44,727 bases of DNA from CAZTLE01 sp964614415 (GTDB lineage Bacteria > Bacteroidota > Bacteroidia > Flavobacteriales > Flavobacteriaceae). This document shows, piece after piece, positions 22,949 through 32,158 of the stretch; the first letter of the stretch is position 1; every line of letters begins with the position of its first letter. The DNA is taken from NCBI GenBank assembly GCA_964614415.1, contig CAZTLE010000006.1:1-44727 (forward strand). The letters are read 5' to 3'. A program made the position numbers and the translations under genes. The notes under the pieces are model-generated. The model was not told where the DNA came from and made no database searches. It saw only the letters and a list, made by a program, of their open reading frames with translations.

Positions 22949-23947
22949 ATGAAGAAATTTACTAAGAAAACCTACCTGGATTGGTACGAAGAGATGTTGT
23001 TCTGGCGGAAGTTCGAGGATAAACTGGCTCAGGTATATATCAAACAGAAGGTGCGTGGTTTCCTCCATCTTTATAACGGACAGGAAGCAGTACTTGCAGG
23101 AGCGTTGCACGTTATGGATCTTACCAAGGATCGAATGATCACGGCCTATCGAAACCACGTTCAACCGATTGGAATGGGGGTTGATCCCAAAAAAGTGATG
23201 GCTGAACTCTATGGAAAAGGAACCGGAACTTCACAGGGTCTGGGTGGTTCCATGCACATCTTTTCCAAAGAGCACAGGTTTTATGGCGGTCATGGTATCG
23301 TAGGAGGACAAATTCCCCTGGGTGCCGGACTAGCCTTTGCAGATAAGTACTTCGATCGGGATTCCGTAACCCTGACTTTTATGGGTGATGGTGCCACAAG
23401 ACAAGGTTCGTTACATGAGACGTTTAACCTTGCGATGCTTTGGCAACTTCCTGTAGTTTTCTGTGTGGAAAATAACGGGTACGCCATGGGAACCTCTGTG
23501 GAGCGGACAGCGAATCATACCGATATCTATAAACTGGGATTGGGATACGAAATGCCCTGTCGTCCGGTTGATGGAATGAAGCCGGAAACGGTTGCAAAAG
23601 AACTCGATGAGGCCATTCAGCGTGCTCGTAAAGGCGGAGGGCCGACATTCCTTGAAATTCGTACCTACCGTTATCGCGGGCATTCCATGAGTGACGCACA
23701 ACACTATCGTACTAAAGACGAAGTGGCAAAAATGCAGGAAGAAGATCCGATTTTACATGTTCTTAATGTCATCTATGAAAAGGGCTACGCAACCGAAGAG
23801 GAGGTAGCCGTAATTGACAAGCGTGTAAAGGATAGGGTTGCCGAATGCGAGAAATTTGCCGAGGAGTCTCCGTATCCTGAGAAGAATGTTATGTACGATA
23901 CGGTATACGAACAAGAAGATTATCCATTTTTATCTCATAAACTCTAG
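22949..23947 (+). CDS. pdhA: Pyruvate dehydrogenase E1 component subunit alpha
   Basis: Thiamine-diphosphate subunit (332 aa) of the pyruvate dehydrogenase complex, which converts pyruvate to acetyl-CoA. Family motifs: FLHLYNGQEAVLAG, GTGTSQGLGGSMHIF, GHGIVGGQIPLGAGLAFA, the ThDP-binding GDGATRQGSLHETFNLA ending in VENNGYAMGTS, and the phosphorylation-loop region YRYRGHSMSDAQHYR. The E1 beta gene is not adjacent. E2 follows 6 bases later, so E1 beta must be encoded elsewhere, an arrangement I know from flavobacteria. Confidence 0.96.
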   Translation: MKKFTKKTYLDWYEEMLFWRKFEDKLAQVYIKQKVRGFLHLYNGQEAVLAGALHVMDLTKDRMITAYRNHVQPIGMGVDPKKVMAELYGKGTGTSQGLGGSMHIFSKEHRFYGGHGIVGGQIPLGAGLAFADKYFDRDSVTLTFMGDGATRQGSLHETFNLAMLWQLPVVFCVENNGYAMGTSVERTANHTDIYKLGLGYEMPCRPVDGMKPETVAKELDEAIQRARKGGGPTFLEIRTYRYRGHSMSDAQHYRTKDEVAKMQEEDPILHVLNVIYEKGYATEEEVAVIDKRVKDRVAECEKFAEESPYPEKNVMYDTVYEQEDYPFLSHKL

Positions 23948-23953
23948 AACGAA

Positions 23954-25582
23954 ATGGCAGAAGTGATCACCATGCCGCGCCTCAGCGACACCATGGAAGA
24001 AGGAACGGTAGCTAAGTGGCTCAAACAAGTGGGCGATTCGGTTTCCGAAGGAGATATATTGGCCGAGATCGAAACAGATAAGGCCACTATGGAGTTTGAA
24101 TCCTTTTATGAAGGAACCCTGTTGCACATAGGTATACAGGAAGGAGACACTGCACCCGTGGATGCCCTGTTGGCTATCATCGGGGAAAAGGGAGAAGATA
24201 TTGCCGGTTTAATGGATGGCGGCGCTCCAGCGGCCCCCGCTGAAGAAGCTGTCGAAGAAACAGCTGAAGAAAAACCGGCCGAAGCTGCCAGTGAAGCTCC
24301 TGCCGAACTACCCGAAGGTGTTGAAGTTATCACCATGCCACGCCTGAGTGATACCATGGAGGAAGGGACTGTAGCCAGTTGGCTAAAGAAAGAAGGGGAT
24401 ACCGTAGAAGAGGGCGATATTTTAGCTGAAATAGAAACCGATAAGGCCACCATGGAGTTTGAGTCGTTCTACTCCGGAACCTTGCTCAAGATAGGCATAG
24501 ATGAAGGCGGTACTGCCAAGGTAGATGCGCTGCTGGCTGTTATTGGTCCTGCCGGAACGGATGTTACAGCCGTTATTGAAAACTTCCAATCGGTTAAATT
24601 GGGTACAAGCGGATCGGCCTCCGAGAAAACAGAAGCCGCCCCCGCTAAAGCAGAAGCCGCATCGACAACGCCGATACAGGAAGCACCAAAGCCGGTCGAA
24701 ATCGCGACACCCACTCCTGTGGTTTCATCCAACGGACGAATTTTTGCCTCTCCACTGGCCAAGAAACTGGCCCAGGAAAAAGGAATCAATCTCAATACGG
24801 TTCAGGGAAGTGGTGAAAACGGGCGTATTATAAAGCGTGACATCGAAAACTATCAACCTGCTGCTCAGTCCTCCGCCGCGGCCTATGTGCCGGTTGGCGA
24901 GGAGATTTTCGAAGAGGTTAAGAACTCTCAGATGCGCAAGACAATTGCCCGTCGTTTGGGTGAGTCCAAATTTACGGCTCCGCATTATTACCTTACGATT
25001 GAGTTAGACATGGATAATGCCATTTCATCAAGGGCTGCTATCAATTCGGATCCCGATGTTAAGATATCGTTCAATGATATGATCGTTAAGGCATGTGCCA
25101 TGGCACTGCGCAAGCATCCTAAGGTCAATACGCAATGGACAGCCGAAGCTACGCGTATCGCCAAGCATATTCACATTGGTGTGGCCGTTGCGGTTGATGA
25201 AGGTTTATTGGTGCCGGTGCTCAAGTTTGCCGATCAAATGACATTCTCTCAGATAGGGGCGCAAGTTAAAGAGCTTGCCGGTAAGGCCAGAAACAAAAAG
25301 ATCACTCCTCAGGAAATGGAGGGAAGTACGTTCACCGTTTCGAATTTGGGAATGTTTGGAATCAAAGAGTTTACTTCGATCATTAATCAACCGAATTCAG
25401 CCATACTTTCAGTCGGGACTATCGTTCAGAAACCTGTTGTGAAGAACGGGCAAATTGCCGTAGGTAACACTATGACCGTTACCCTGGCCTGTGATCACCG
25501 TACGGTAGATGGCGCCACCGGGGCTGCCTTCCTGCAAACGCTACGTCAGTATATCGAGAACCCGGTGACCATGTTTGTCTAA
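23954..25582 (+). CDS. pdhC: Pyruvate dehydrogenase E2 (dihydrolipoamide acetyltransferase), two lipoyl domains
   Basis: Core acyltransferase (542 aa) of the pyruvate dehydrogenase complex. Two nearly identical lipoyl domains (about residues 2-80 and 123-205) each carry ETDKATMEF, with lipoyl-lysines at Lys43 and Lys164. Ala/Pro/Glu-rich flexible linkers follow each. A peripheral-subunit-binding domain (about 255-295, ASPLAKKLAQEKGINL) precedes the catalytic domain from about 315, ending with the active-site signature DHRTVDGATGA. The duplicated lipoyl coding sequence is visible as a long imperfect direct DNA repeat (about 23957-24110 and 24320-24475). It is tightly linked to pdhA and ends two bases before the SDR gene. 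Confidence 0.96.
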   Translation: MAEVITMPRLSDTMEEGTVAKWLKQVGDSVSEGDILAEIETDKATMEFESFYEGTLLHIGIQEGDTAPVDALLAIIGEKGEDIAGLMDGGAPAAPAEEAVEETAEEKPAEAASEAPAELPEGVEVITMPRLSDTMEEGTVASWLKKEGDTVEEGDILAEIETDKATMEFESFYSGTLLKIGIDEGGTAKVDALLAVIGPAGTDVTAVIENFQSVKLGTSGSASEKTEAAPAKAEAASTTPIQEAPKPVEIATPTPVVSSNGRIFASPLAKKLAQEKGINLNTVQGSGENGRIIKRDIENYQPAAQSSAAAYVPVGEEIFEEVKNSQMRKTIARRLGESKFTAPHYYLTIELDMDNAISSRAAINSDPDVKISFNDMIVKACAMALRKHPKVNTQWTAEATRIAKHIHIGVAVAVDEGLLVPVLKFADQMTFSQIGAQVKELAGKARNKKITPQEMEGSTFTVSNLGMFGIKEFTSIINQPNSAILSVGTIVQKPVVKNGQIAVGNTMTVTLACDHRTVDGATGAAFLQTLRQYIENPVTMFV

Positions 25583-25584
25583 CA

Positions 25585-26265
25585 ATGAAGAACATTGTAA
25601 TTACCGGAACGAGCCGGGGTATTGGCTATGAGCTGGTGGCGATGTTGACCCACGCCGGCCACAATGTTTTGGCATTATCGCGCAATGCGGTTCCCGTCTC
25701 GGGATTAGGCGTTTCAAATTGTCATTTCTTTCCTTGTGATATTACCAGCAGTGCAGATATTAGAAAAGTACCGGAATTCCTCAAAGAAAACTGGGGGCAT
25801 GTTGATATTCTGATTAATAACTCAGGTTACCTGGTGAATAAGCCTTTCGCGAAACTGTCCGCTGACGATTTCAACTATTGCTATCAGGTAAATGTGTTTG
25901 GTGCTGTGGCTCTTACCAAGGCCGTGCTTCCATTTATGAAGAAGGATGGACATGTGGTGAATATAAGCAGCATGGGAGGGGTGCAGGGCAGCGCTAAGTT
26001 TCCCGGCCTGGCCGCATACAGTAGTAGTAAAGGGGCTTTAATTACCCTGACTGAAGTGCTGGCCGAAGAGTATAAAGAAACAGGTCCGTCGTTCAATGTA
26101 CTTGCGCTTGGTGCGGTTCAAACAGAGATGTTGGAAGAGGCCTTTCCCGGATTTAAGGCGCCCGTTACGGCCGAAGAGATGGCTCGCTATATCATGAATT
26201 TCTCCATTAACGGACATAAGTACTACAACGGAAAGGTCCTTCAGGTATCCAGTTCAACGCCCTAG
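25585..26265 (+). CDS. SDR family NAD(P)-dependent oxidoreductase
   Basis: Short-chain dehydrogenase/reductase (226 aa) with a single Rossmann fold. It has the nucleotide motif TGTSRGIGYEL near the start (TGxxxGIG), DILINNSGYLV (NNxG), the catalytic Ser in VVNISSMGG, and YSSSK as the YxxxK pair. It has no membrane segment. The start codon is two bases after the pdhC stop, so it is part of that transcript, and the SprT-like gene follows by three bases. The substrate is not predictable. Confidence 0.9.
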   Translation: MKNIVITGTSRGIGYELVAMLTHAGHNVLALSRNAVPVSGLGVSNCHFFPCDITSSADIRKVPEFLKENWGHVDILINNSGYLVNKPFAKLSADDFNYCYQVNVFGAVALTKAVLPFMKKDGHVVNISSMGGVQGSAKFPGLAAYSSSKGALITLTEVLAEEYKETGPSFNVLALGAVQTEMLEEAFPGFKAPVTAEEMARYIMNFSINGHKYYNGKVLQVSSSTP

Positions 26266-26268
26266 CCT

Positions 26269-26877
26269 ATGACCGGCGTACTCGAAAAATACCTTCCTCA
26301 AGCTGCGGTTACTCCCGTATTTGAGCTTATAAAACAACATGATATTCATCTTAAGATTGTCAATGAACGTGTAACACGTCATGGCGATTATCGAAAGATG
26401 CCCGATGGCAGGCATCAGATAACCGTAAACGCTAACCTCAATACCTATAGGTTTCTCATAACACTCATTCACGAGATCGCGCATTTGATCGCATTTTCGA
26501 AATACGGCCGACTGATCAAACCCCATGGCAAAGAGTGGAAGCAGACCTTTCAGTATTTAATGCTTCCCTTTATACGTCCGGAAGTGTTCCCCAATCAGTT
26601 ATTGCCGCTTCTGGCCTTGCATTTCAAGAATCCCCGTGCGAGTAGTGACACGGATGCCAAGCTGTCTCTGGCCCTAAAACAATACGACCCGCCCAACGAT
26701 AAAAACTATATCTTTGAAATACCTCCCGGAGGCTTTTTCCGTTTGTACAATGGAAAGATCTTCAAAAGGGGCAATAAGAGGGTGAAACGCTATGAATGTC
26801 TTGAAGTAGCTACGGGGCGTATCTACCTGTTTAATCCTAATGCGGAGGTGGAGTTTATAAAGTCTCCCGAAATGTAG
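26269..26877 (+). CDS. SprT-like zinc metalloprotease domain protein
   Basis: 202-residue protein of the SprT/SPRTN-like family. The zinc protease motif HEIAH occurs in TLIHEIAHLIAF (about residues 66-77), with a later histidine in KPHGKEWKQTFQYLM as third ligand. The C-terminal part (RLYNGKIFKRGNKRVKRYECLEVATGRIYLFNP) takes the place of a zinc ribbon and has only one Cys. SPRTN relatives in eukaryotes degrade DNA-protein crosslinks; the bacterial role is not established. It is three bases after the SDR gene. Confidence 0.87.
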   Translation: MTGVLEKYLPQAAVTPVFELIKQHDIHLKIVNERVTRHGDYRKMPDGRHQITVNANLNTYRFLITLIHEIAHLIAFSKYGRLIKPHGKEWKQTFQYLMLPFIRPEVFPNQLLPLLALHFKNPRASSDTDAKLSLALKQYDPPNDKNYIFEIPPGGFFRLYNGKIFKRGNKRVKRYECLEVATGRIYLFNPNAEVEFIKSPEM

Positions 26878-26954
26878 GCCGGTACCATCGGCTTTGTGAT
26901 TTTGGGGACCTGAACAGATTAAATAGTAGAATTACAAATCAACGATCGTATAAG

Positions 26955-28034
26955 GTGAATTCAAATTATTTTGCCGTGATCATGGCAGGGGGGATAGGTT
27001 CCCGGTTTTGGCCGGTGAGCACAACTACATTCCCAAAACAGTTCCATGACATGTTAGGAACGGGACAAACACTCTTGCAGAAAACGCATACCCGTCTTAC
27101 TTCCTTTATTCCTTCAAAGAATATTCAGGTATTAACCAACGAACGTTACCTGGATTTGGTGCTGGATCAATTGCCCGGAATGTCCAAAGAGCAGGTGGTG
27201 CTGGAACCCGCAATGCGGAATACGGCGCCTTGCATACTTTTGGCGGCGATGAAGATTTACAAAAAGAATCCCGAAGCTGTCATGCTAGTCGCTCCCAGTG
27301 ACCATTGGATCGAAGATGAACAGGCCTTTCAGGAAAATGTATTGGAATGCTTTCGGGCGTGTCAACAAGACAGTGTGTTAGCTACGTTAGGAATAGAGCC
27401 CACCTTCCCGAATACCGGTTACGGTTACATTGAGAGTGATAAAGAGGACACCTCTTCTATGAAGCGGGTACTGCAATTCCGTGAAAAACCGGATTACGAG
27501 ACTGCCAAACAGTTCATTGAAGAAGGCAACTTCTACTGGAATGCCGGAATCTTTATGTGGAGCGTACAAAGCATTCTTAATGCTTTTGAACAGCTCATGC
27601 CCGAAATGTTCTCTCTCTTCGCAAAAGGGATGGAGCAATATAATACGGAAGAGGAAAGCACTTTCATTCAGGCTCACTATGAGAAAGCCGAGGACATTTC
27701 CATAGATTACGGAATATTGGAAAAAGCGGCCAATGTATTGGTCAAACCGGCCAATTTTGACTGGAATGATCTGGGTACCTGGGGAGCATTGCACGACAAG
27801 CTGGACAAAGATGACCAACGTAACGCGGTGGTTCGTGCTGCGACACATACTATGGATGCCTCGGGAAATATGATCTTCTCGGCTTCAGATAAGCTCGTGG
27901 TCATCGACGGGATTGATGACTACATAATTGTGGATAAGGAAGATGTATTGCTTTTATTTCCGAAGGGAAAAGAGCAGAACATTAAGGAACTATTGGGAGA
28001 GATCAAGGATAAGTACGGTGAAAAATACAGCTAA
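26955..28034 (+). CDS. manC: Mannose-1-phosphate guanylyltransferase
   Basis: Cytosolic nucleotidyltransferase (359 aa) making GDP-mannose from mannose-1-phosphate and GTP for polysaccharides and glycoproteins. It has the signature VIMAGGIGSRFWPVS at the N-terminus, LEPAMRNTAPCILLA, FREKPDYETAKQF, YWNAGIFMW, and FDWNDLGTWGAL near the C-terminal third. It is the short form without the phosphomannose isomerase domain. The start is a GTG at 26955, since no ATG lies before the conserved N-terminus. The stop codon directly abuts the ATG of the DUF389 gene. Confidence 0.92.
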   Translation: MNSNYFAVIMAGGIGSRFWPVSTTTFPKQFHDMLGTGQTLLQKTHTRLTSFIPSKNIQVLTNERYLDLVLDQLPGMSKEQVVLEPAMRNTAPCILLAAMKIYKKNPEAVMLVAPSDHWIEDEQAFQENVLECFRACQQDSVLATLGIEPTFPNTGYGYIESDKEDTSSMKRVLQFREKPDYETAKQFIEEGNFYWNAGIFMWSVQSILNAFEQLMPEMFSLFAKGMEQYNTEEESTFIQAHYEKAEDISIDYGILEKAANVLVKPANFDWNDLGTWGALHDKLDKDDQRNAVVRAATHTMDASGNMIFSASDKLVVIDGIDDYIIVDKEDVLLLFPKGKEQNIKELLGEIKDKYGEKYS

Positions 28035-29504
28035 ATGGAGAACCTCGATAACAACAATAAGGAAGCAGAACAGATTGAGCAGATAGAACAAAGCAAGAAA
28101 GCCGTTCGGAAAGATGCTAAGGGATTGTGGCTCAGCTTGAAGACCTTTATTGTTGAATTGCTCGATTTCAGAGCCGACACCGATCGTAACAGTACGGTGG
28201 AAGCCATAAAGAATGACATTCCCTTTAAAGGAGCTACGGCCTGGATCCTTATCTGTTCTATATTCGTAGCCTCCGTCGGACTAAATGCCAACTCTACTGC
28301 AGTGGTGATCGGTGCTATGTTAATTTCGCCACTGATGGGTCCTATTTTAGGTATGGGTCTTTCCATTGCTACTAACGATATTGATACCCTAAGGAAATCA
28401 CTCATCAACTTTGGCGTGATGGTGGTGCTTAGTGTACTTACCGCCTTTCTGTTCTTTTGGCTTTTCCCATTACGGGAAGAGTCTTCCGAGCTTCTTGCGA
28501 GAACACGCCCTGATATTCGTGACGTGCTCATTGCATTCTTCGGGGGACTTGCATTGATCATTGCCCGAACCAAAAAAGGAACGATCGCAAGTGTAATCTT
28601 TGGTGTGGCCATTGCCACGGCCCTGATGCCACCACTTTGTACTGTGGGATATGGACTGGCCGAGGCGTTAGTGCGCAATTCAAGGGGATTGGCTTTTGCC
28701 GCAGGGGCGATGTACTTGTTCACCATTAACACAATTTTCATAGCTCTGGCGACCTTTATAGTTCTTAAGGTATTGAGGTTTCCGATGATCAAGTATGCCA
28801 ACTCGGCTCGCCGTCGCAATATTGCCCGATTTGCGTCATTTGTGGCGGTATTGGTCATGGTTCCAGCCGGGATCACCTTCTATGATGTATTTAGAGAAAG
28901 CACCTTTCGAAATGCGGCCAAGCAATTCGTTAGCACTGAACTGGAAGCACTTCCAAACCCAGGATACATCAAGAAATATGCAACCTACGATTTCAATAAA
29001 GGAGATACACCTTTCATAGAGTTGACCTCCTTTGGGTCAGATCAGATCCCAGAATCAACCGTTGCTGTTTTAAGAGCTCGGATGCAGGACTATCGTGCGT
29101 TGAGAGAGGCACGCCTTACGGTCAATCAAAGTCCAACAGACAATAGCTTCGAAGATGAGGTCCGCTATATGGAAGAGTTGCGATCACGAGATTCACTGGA
29201 TCTGCTTTCCAAGACGCAAAAGATCAATTTCCTGGAAGAGAAGGTTGCACAGCTTAGTAAGCTTGAAAAGGATCAGATTCCCTTCAAGGCCCTTTGCGAC
29301 GAAGCGCGTATCAATTATGAGAACATGGTGAGCCTCAGTTATTCCAAAACCCTGGTTTCGAACTTTGACTCGATTGACACGCTATCCGTATTCAACGCAA
29401 AATGGAACGACACAATAGACGCTAACATTATTGCAAAGGACAAAGAGCGCTTGTATAATTGGTTGAAGTTTAAGTTGGGGGTGGATACCCTGGTGGTCGA
29501 CTAA
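28035..29504 (+). CDS. DUF389 domain-containing integral membrane protein
   Basis: 489 residues. A short cytosolic N-terminal part precedes the DUF389 membrane domain (about residues 70-290), with several membrane segments and typical motifs: ASVGLNANSTAVVIGAMLISPLMGPILGMG, GLALIIARTKKGTIASVIFGVAIATALMPPLCTVGYG and TINTIFIALATFIVLKVL. The C-terminal 190 residues are predicted outside the membrane and partly coiled. The family's function is unknown; a transport role is often assumed. It starts immediately after manC and ends tail-to-tail with the mlaF-like gene, overlapping by four bases. Confidence 0.9.
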   Translation: MENLDNNNKEAEQIEQIEQSKKAVRKDAKGLWLSLKTFIVELLDFRADTDRNSTVEAIKNDIPFKGATAWILICSIFVASVGLNANSTAVVIGAMLISPLMGPILGMGLSIATNDIDTLRKSLINFGVMVVLSVLTAFLFFWLFPLREESSELLARTRPDIRDVLIAFFGGLALIIARTKKGTIASVIFGVAIATALMPPLCTVGYGLAEALVRNSRGLAFAAGAMYLFTINTIFIALATFIVLKVLRFPMIKYANSARRRNIARFASFVAVLVMVPAGITFYDVFRESTFRNAAKQFVSTELEALPNPGYIKKYATYDFNKGDTPFIELTSFGSDQIPESTVAVLRARMQDYRALREARLTVNQSPTDNSFEDEVRYMEELRSRDSLDLLSKTQKINFLEEKVAQLSKLEKDQIPFKALCDEARINYENMVSLSYSKTLVSNFDSIDTLSVFNAKWNDTIDANIIAKDKERLYNWLKFKLGVDTLVVD

Positions 29505-30265
29505 TTCTCTTTGATCTGAATATCGCGTATTTTTTTGAATAGGTCGGACGAATATACGAAGTCAGTCACATCCTGATTATCAGCACGGAAGATCTCCTGA
29601 TTGTTTCCTTGCCATACGAGCTTTCCTTGCTGAAGGAAAACGATCTTTTCGCCGATTTCCATTACCGAGTTCATGTCATGCGTATTGATAACTGTGGTGA
29701 TGTCGTACTCCCGGGTAATTTCCTGGATGAGATTGTCAATTAGAATAGCTGTTCTTGGATCGAGACCCGAGTTGGGTTCGTCACAAAAAAGATACTTGGG
29801 GTTATTTACAATGGCCCGGGCAATGGCCACCCTCTTCTGCATCCCCCCGGATATTTCCGAAGGATACTTCCGATTCACATTTTCAAGGTTTACCCGTTTC
29901 AGCACTTCATTCACCCGGTCCAGCATTTGTGCACGTTTTTGGCGAGAGAACATACGTAGAGGGAACATGACATTCTCCTCGATATTCATGGAGTCAAACA
30001 AGGCGCTACCCTGAAATACCATACCCATGTCCTCGCGCAGGTCGCGCTGCTCGTCATCGGACATATCATTGATGGCTTTGTTTTCAAAAATGATGGTCCC
30101 CTTTTCAGGTTTGAACAGACCTAACAGACATTTCAGAAATACAGTTTTTCCGCTACCACTTTGACCGATAATCAGATTCGTTTTCCCTCTGTCGAAGGAA
30201 GTACTGATTCCTTTAAGGACATGCTCCTCTCCAAAACTCTTGTGTATGTCTCTTACTTCAATCAT
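29501..30265 (-). CDS. ABC transporter ATP-binding protein, MlaF-like
   Basis: Cytosolic ATPase (254 aa) of a phospholipid-transport-type ABC system. It has Walker A GQSGSGKTVFLK (about residues 34-45), signature ISGGMQKRVAIARAI, Walker B YLFCDEPNSGLDP and the H-loop NTHDM. The SGGMQ signature and adjacent permease are typical of MlaF/Ttg2A. It overlaps the permease stop codon (TAATG), so the two are coupled. MlaF proteins work with an MCE-domain MlaD protein to move lipids between the membranes; no MCE gene is within this window. Confidence 0.92.
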   Translation of the reverse strand: MIEVRDIHKSFGEEHVLKGISTSFDRGKTNLIIGQSGSGKTVFLKCLLGLFKPEKGTIIFENKAINDMSDDEQRDLREDMGMVFQGSALFDSMNIEENVMFPLRMFSRQKRAQMLDRVNEVLKRVNLENVNRKYPSEISGGMQKRVAIARAIVNNPKYLFCDEPNSGLDPRTAILIDNLIQEITREYDITTVINTHDMNSVMEIGEKIVFLQQGKLVWQGNNQEIFRADNQDVTDFVYSSDLFKKIRDIQIKEN

Positions 30266-31002
30266 TAGCTAAGCAACAGGGATGTAATGATATAATTCGT
30301 TAAAATAATAAGGACACTGGTCCATACGAATGAACTTGTACTGGCTTTTCCAACCTCCAGGGCGCCCCCTTTCATGTAATACCCCTGCCACGACGGAACC
30401 GTTGCGAGCAGGAAGGCAAATACAAAGGTCTTAATAAATGCGTAGGTCACATGGAACGGGGTAAAATCTTCCTGTAGTCCCTGAATAAATGCTTCGGAAG
30501 TACTAAAACCGCCGTATACTCCCGCTACCCATCCGCCGAGAATTCCCAGGAACATGGAAAGGGCAATAACCAGTGGGTAGGTGAGAAGTGCAATAATCTT
30601 GGGAAAAACCAAATAATTGAGTGAGTTGATCCCCATTACCTCCAATGCATCTATTTGTTCCGTAACGCGCATGGATCCGATACTGGAGGTGATAAATGAG
30701 CCTACTTTTCCTGCCATGATAATAGAGATGAACGTAGGTGCAAACTCAAGAATGATAGACTGTCGTGTGGCAAAACCAACCAGGTAATCCGGAATCAGGG
30801 GATTGTCAATATTGAGGGCTGTCTGAATCGCTACAACTCCGCCGACAAAAAAGGAGATGAAAGAAACAATTCCAAGAGAGTTAATGATAAGGTCATCGAT
30901 CTCCTTGAAAATGAGCTCGCGCAGTACCGAAGCCTTGGTAGGACGGCTAAAAACCGTTCTTAGCATTATAAAATACGAACCAATATCCGCGAGGTACTTC
31001 AT
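30265..31002 (-). CDS. ABC transporter permease, MlaE-like
   Basis: Inner-membrane permease (245 aa) of the MlaE/DUF140 family, with an amphipathic N-terminal helix and about five membrane helices. Family segments include SFISFFVGGVVAIQTALNID, ATRQSIILEFAPTFISIIMAGKVGSF, IGSMRVTEQIDALEVMGIN and YLVFPKIIALLTYPLVIALS. It pairs with the overlapping ATPase gene to form the core of a lipid ABC transporter maintaining outer-membrane asymmetry. A weak hairpin (31041-31059) lies just upstream; I see no clear promoter. Confidence 0.92.
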   Translation of the reverse strand: MKYLADIGSYFIMLRTVFSRPTKASVLRELIFKEIDDLIINSLGIVSFISFFVGGVVAIQTALNIDNPLIPDYLVGFATRQSIILEFAPTFISIIMAGKVGSFITSSIGSMRVTEQIDALEVMGINSLNYLVFPKIIALLTYPLVIALSMFLGILGGWVAGVYGGFSTSEAFIQGLQEDFTPFHVTYAFIKTFVFAFLLATVPSWQGYYMKGGALEVGKASTSSFVWTSVLIILTNYIITSLLLS

Positions 31003-31101
31003 GGTTGCTAAAGTAACAAAATTCGGGGAGTGTTATTGCCCAAAACAACCGGTGTTTTGACAATGGCAGCGTCAAACATAACAGTCATAAAATGAGTGCT
31101 C

Positions 31102-32088
31102 TTAGCGTCTAACGATGAACTTTTGGGACTGTGTTCCTTCCGAACCGGACACCGAAAGAAAATAAATTCCATCTGGAAGATTGTCTATGGCAATGCGGTC
31201 GGAAAAAGGGCTGCTGCTGATTATCCTACCGCTTGTATCTATGATATTTATCCGCTCCGGAATCTCCATATTGGAAACGATATGTAGTACGGAACTTGCA
31301 GGGTTGGGATAGACAATGAGTCGAACGGGTTCGGTAGTAATCGTTTCTTCAGGAACTGACAGAAGATTACAAAGTATGTCGACCTCACTTAACTCGAGTG
31401 CGCGATCCCAATACCTGAAATCATCTATGGCGCCCAGGAAGTGTTCAAAAGGAACCCCCAGATCACGATCATGACGACCAATTACTCCGGATGCAGCCGC
31501 ATAGAACAACGGTCCGCCGGTTCCACTGTAGGCACCACTGTTTTCGACACAATCCACATAGATTTCCATATCAGTAGCTCCACGAACGATCGCAACGACA
31601 TGGTGCCATTCATCGGGAACAATAGCTGAATTACTTACATAGGTTCTTCGGGTGGCAGGACTATAAAGTGGACTTCCGTCTCCAAAACTCACTGCATAAG
31701 TGCCGGTAGCACTCGAGGAATTAAAGAAGACGCCGGCACTGAGGTCGTCTTCAAGAGAAGTATTGAACACTGTTTGTGCAAGTGGATCGGTGCTTCCGTA
31801 TTTCACCCAAAAGGAAAAAGATACAGGTAAATCCGGCTTGAGTTCAGCGAGGTTGGGAAGTTCAATAAAATCATCAAAGCCATCTAACTGAACGGCTCCG
31901 TTCGGATTTCCCCCGCGGTCTTCAACATAGGTAATGCCTCCATTAGCAATGCCATGATTATCGTTGCCACTAATATCCAGAACGTCTCCCTCAAATTCAT
32001 ATCGAAGTAACAAGTTCTGATCCAATTGAGCATTTAATCCATTAGCGGCAACCAGTAGGCAACTGAACAAAAGTAGTAGTGATCTCAT
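31102..32088 (-). CDS. LamG-like domain secreted protein with T9SS type A sorting domain
   Basis: 328 residues. It has a signal peptide (MRSLLLLFSCLLVAANGLNA), a concanavalin/LamG-like jelly-roll domain (about 25-240: YEFEGDVLDISGNDNHG, VQLDGFDDFIELPNL, EWHHVVAIVRGATDMEIYVDC, FLGAIDDFRYWDRALELSEV), then a C-terminal sorting domain (VYPNPASSVLHI, IDTSGRIISS, LPDGIYFLSVSG, KFIVRR). It is therefore a cargo of the type IX system, likely processed by PorU and either released or surface-bound. The function is probably carbohydrate or surface binding. ATG 32088 is chosen because it begins the signal peptide; the longer frame starts at 32109. Confidence 0.88.
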   Translation of the reverse strand: MRSLLLLFSCLLVAANGLNAQLDQNLLLRYEFEGDVLDISGNDNHGIANGGITYVEDRGGNPNGAVQLDGFDDFIELPNLAELKPDLPVSFSFWVKYGSTDPLAQTVFNTSLEDDLSAGVFFNSSSATGTYAVSFGDGSPLYSPATRRTYVSNSAIVPDEWHHVVAIVRGATDMEIYVDCVENSGAYSGTGGPLFYAAASGVIGRHDRDLGVPFEHFLGAIDDFRYWDRALELSEVDILCNLLSVPEETITTEPVRLIVYPNPASSVLHIVSNMEIPERINIIDTSGRIISSSPFSDRIAIDNLPDGIYFLSVSGSEGTQSQKFIVRR

Positions 32089-32158
32089 AGGTATGGAATA
32101 TGATTCCAATATACTACACTATTTCCAATTGATCAGTGTATTGCCTAAACGAACAAGG

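Noticed and set aside
23957..24475. Long direct DNA repeat that could look like a mobile or phase-variable element
   Set aside because: It is the coding sequence of two lipoyl domains in pdhC.
28031..28876. 281-codon open frame on the minus strand
   Set aside because: It lies wholly antisense to the well-supported DUF389 membrane protein gene; its composition mirrors the hydrophobic codons of the real gene.
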